64,000 nt of DNA from Deinococcus sp. YIM 134068 (GTDB lineage: Bacteria; Deinococcota; Deinococci; Deinococcales; Deinococcaceae), in NCBI RefSeq assembly GCF_036543075.1, contig NZ_JAZHPF010000007.1:62001-126000 (forward strand). Reading direction: 5' to 3'. The position numbers and the translations under genes were made by a program. The notes under the pieces were generated by a model that was not told the DNA's origin, ran no database searches, and worked only from the letters and a program-made list of their open reading frames with translations. This document shows positions 62,142-64,000 of this stretch, piece after piece (the stretch's first letter is position 1; each line of letters opens with the position of its first letter).

Positions 62142-64000
62142 GCCAGCCCGTCTTCGTCCAACTCCCGCCCGAGTACACGTAGCCCGCGCCGGTCGCCGCC
62201 GCCACCCCCGACGAGCGGGCCGAGGGCAGCGGGGTCAGCGCCGTCCAGGTGTCCATTTGCGGGTCGTAGGCGCTCACGTCGGCCACCGAGCGCCCGTGCG
62301 AGACCTCGCCGCCCGCCACGATGAGCCGCCCGCCGAGCACGAAGGTCGAGTTCGAGATGTGCCCGCGTGCACGGGGAAGCGGCGCGCGGGTGGCCCAGGT
62401 GTTCGTCTGCGGGTCGTAGACGTTCAGGGTGGGCTGGGTGGTGGAGTGCTCGTCGTGGGCGTACTGCCCCCCGACCGCGTAGATCAGGCCGCCAAGCACC
62501 GCCGACCCCAGGTGGTGCCGGGGGTTGGGCAGCGGCGCGGCGGTGGTCCAGCTCGTCGCCCCCGCCGCGAGGTCCAGCACGTAGTGGTCCCCCACATTCT
62601 GGGTGCGCGCGAGGTTGGTGCCGCCGAAGTAGTGCAGCCGCCCCCCGAGGTGTTCGAGCTGCCCCGCCGAGCGCTCCACGGGCAGGTCGGGCAGCCGGGT
62701 GTAGGTGTTGTCCGCGATGGAGTAGCGCCACACCGCCCGCGCCCCGAAGACCTGCCCGTTCCAGGCCGAGTTGGCGAGGTAGCCGCCCGCGATATAGATG
62801 AACGCCCCGTCGCTGGCGATGCCCATGTGGGTGCCGCCCCGGTCGGGCAGCGGCGCGAGGGCCGTCCAGGTGTTCGCCGCCGGGTCGTACACGAGGGCGC
62901 GGTTGGTCGGTGTGCAGCAGCTCTTGAGGCTGTCGAAGCCCCCGAAGGTGTAGATGCGCCCGTTCACCATCCGGCCCTGCGCCTCGGAGACGTTGTGGGG
63001 TTGAGGAGCGACCGCCGTGAAGGTGAAGGTGTTTGCCGCCGGGGTCCGGGGCCGCGTGGTGCTTGCCGTGGCCGGGGCCGACACGTTCCCCTCCGCGTCC
63101 ACCGCCCGCACCCGGTAGAAGGAGGGGGAATCCTCCGGCGCGTGCGGGTCGCTGAGGTTCGAGGCCGTCAGCGTGCCCGGCGTGGCGGGGGCGAAAGGAC
63201 CGCCCTCCCGCGCCGCGCGCTCCACCCGGTAGCCCGCGAGGTCGGCGTCCGCGACATCGCCCCAGGCGAGGGCGATGCCACCCTGGGTGGGGGTCGCCGT
63301 GAGGCCGGTCGGCGCGGCGGGCGGGCGGCTGTCCGGCGCGCACGTCACCCGCGCCCCCGCCCAGTCGGCGTGATCGTAGCTGATGCCGTTGCCGCCGTCG
63401 GTCACGACGAGCCGGAGGTTCCCCACGCCCGTCACGTCCACGTTGACGGCCCGCGCCGCCTCGGTCCCCGTGACCACGCCGCTGTCGTAGAGCCTGGTCG
63501 CCGTGCCGTTCCACACCTGGAAGACGACCGCCCCCCGATCGCCCACCTCGTCGTCCACCCCGACCTGCGCGGTGAAGACGCTGCACGCGCCGTCCAGCGC
63601 GTAGCTCACCTCGCTGCGGGCGTGGACGCCCAGCCCCTTGCTGAAGACCTGCCCGCCGACCGTCAGCGCCCGCCCGTCGCCCGACCCCTGCTCGCCGTTG
63701 CTGCGGTCGCGCTCCAGCGGCCCCCAGGCATTCTGGGCCGAGGTCCACGTCAGGTCTGAAAGGAAGCTCTCGCGGCCCGGCGTGCGGGGCGGACAGCTCA
63801 CCTTCGCCGCCGCCCAGTCGGCGTGGTCGGAGCTGATCCCGTTGCCGCCGTCTGTGACGACCAGGCGCAGGTCCTGAACACCCGTGATGTCCAGGTTGAT
63901 CGCCCGCGCCGCGTCGGTGCCCCGCAGGAGGCCGCTGTCGTAGAGCTTGGTCGCCGTGCCGCTCCACACCTGGAAGACGACGCTGCCCCCGCTCCCCACC
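62128..64000 (-). CDS. NPCBM x2-fibronectin III-kelch protein (5' part outside the window)
   Basis: At least 623 residues, N-terminus missing beyond the right edge. In order: the second half of one NPCBM module (VVFQVWSGTATKLYDSGLL, SSDHADWAAAK), a complete second NPCBM ([48 protein letters not shown]), a fibronectin type III domain (PAAPTGLTATPTQGGIALAW, RVRAVDAEGNVSAP), and about six kelch repeats (VYDPAANTWTALAPLPDRGG, IYAVGGQYAHDEH) forming a propeller to the C-terminus. Signal sequence not visible. The tandem NPCBM suggests strong glycan binding. Confidence 0.88.
   Translation of the reverse strand, partial: VGSGGSVVFQVWSGTATKLYDSGLLRGTDAARAINLDITGVQDLRLVVTDGGNGISSDHADWAAAKVSCPPRTPGRESFLSDLTWTSAQNAWGPLERDRSNGEQGSGDGRALTVGGQVFSKGLGVHARSEVSYALDGACSVFTAQVGVDDEVGDRGAVVFQVWNGTATRLYDSGVVTGTEAARAVNVDVTGVGNLRLVVTDGGNGISYDHADWAGARVTCAPDSRPPAAPTGLTATPTQGGIALAWGDVADADLAGYRVERAAREGGPFAPATPGTLTASNLSDPHAPEDSPSFYRVRAVDAEGNVSAPATASTTRPRTPAANTFTFTAVAPQPHNVSEAQGRMVNGRIYTFGGFDSLKSCCTPTNRALVYDPAANTWTALAPLPDRGGTHMGIASDGAFIYIAGGYLANSAWNGQVFGARAVWRYSIADNTYTRLPDLPVERSAGQLEHLGGRLHYFGGTNLARTQNVGDHYVLDLAAGATSWTTAAPLPNPRHHLGSAVLGGLIYAVGGQYAHDEHSTTQPTLNVYDPQTNTWATRAPLPRARGHISNSTFVLGGRLIVAGGEVSHGRSVADVSAYDPQMDTWTALTPLPSARSSGVAAATGAGYVYSGGSWTKTGWRATP

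Overview
This is a GC-rich window, most likely from a Deinococcus species. The strongest pointer is a HucR-type urate-sensing MarR regulator: its four known urate-pocket residues are conserved and its operator lies next to it. Shine-Dalgarno sites are strong and there are many GTG starts. ParAB with its own palindromic sites at 37-39 kb suggests a secondary replicon or a locus close to that replicon's centromere. No replication initiator, tRNA, rRNA, CRISPR array or IS transposase was seen.

Left part (1-26.8 kb): a nearly complete purine-to-central-carbon catabolic island. Reading with the pathway: an AzgA-type purine permease, guanine deaminase, an 8-oxoguanine deaminase-type enzyme, xanthine dehydrogenase (XdhA, XdhB, maturation factor XdhC), then a urate operon (urate/xanthine permease, OHCU decarboxylase, uricase, 5-hydroxyisourate hydrolase) controlled by divergent hucR, then allantoinase, allantoate amidohydrolase and ureidoglycine aminohydrolase. 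The glyoxylate released can go two ways. The glycerate route is glyoxylate carboligase, hydroxypyruvate isomerase, tartronate semialdehyde reductase and glycerate 2-kinase. The other route is malate synthase plus malic enzyme (a dicarboxylic acid cycle). Ureidoglycolate lyase is the one step not found here.

The intergenic gaps of this half (to 32 kb) are filled with two repeat classes: GC-rich REP-like hairpins, mostly in inverted pairs, and short seven-base tandem arrays that cap the gaps at the gene ends. The REP-like class is absent to the right of 32 kb.

Middle (26.8-43.1 kb): a glycoside-uptake operon (ABC substrate-binding protein, two permeases, GH38 alpha-mannosidase) divergent from a GH3 NagZ-like hexosaminidase, with a LacI/CcpA-type operator over the -35 region. 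Then follow a membrane-anchored protein with a very long disordered Pro/Ala/Thr region, parA-parB with two 18-bp palindromes, a GAF/HD-GYP/GAF/GGDEF cyclic-di-GMP protein and a secreted repeat protein.

Right part (43.1-64 kb): a cell-surface glycan locus. Eight minus-strand genes encode two glycosyltransferases, a Wzx-type flippase, Ugd, a UDP-glucuronate decarboxylase, a degenerate GDP-fucose-synthase-like protein, a WecG/TagA-type transferase and a CDP-paratose-epimerase-like protein. A third glycosyltransferase lies further right. These are interleaved with exported proteins built from NPCBM carbohydrate-binding modules joined to parallel beta-helix, delta-60 or kelch domains. One further member of that family is a frameshifted remnant. 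The coordinated set of glycan genes and exported NPCBM/beta-helix proteins is the best candidate here for an undescribed system.
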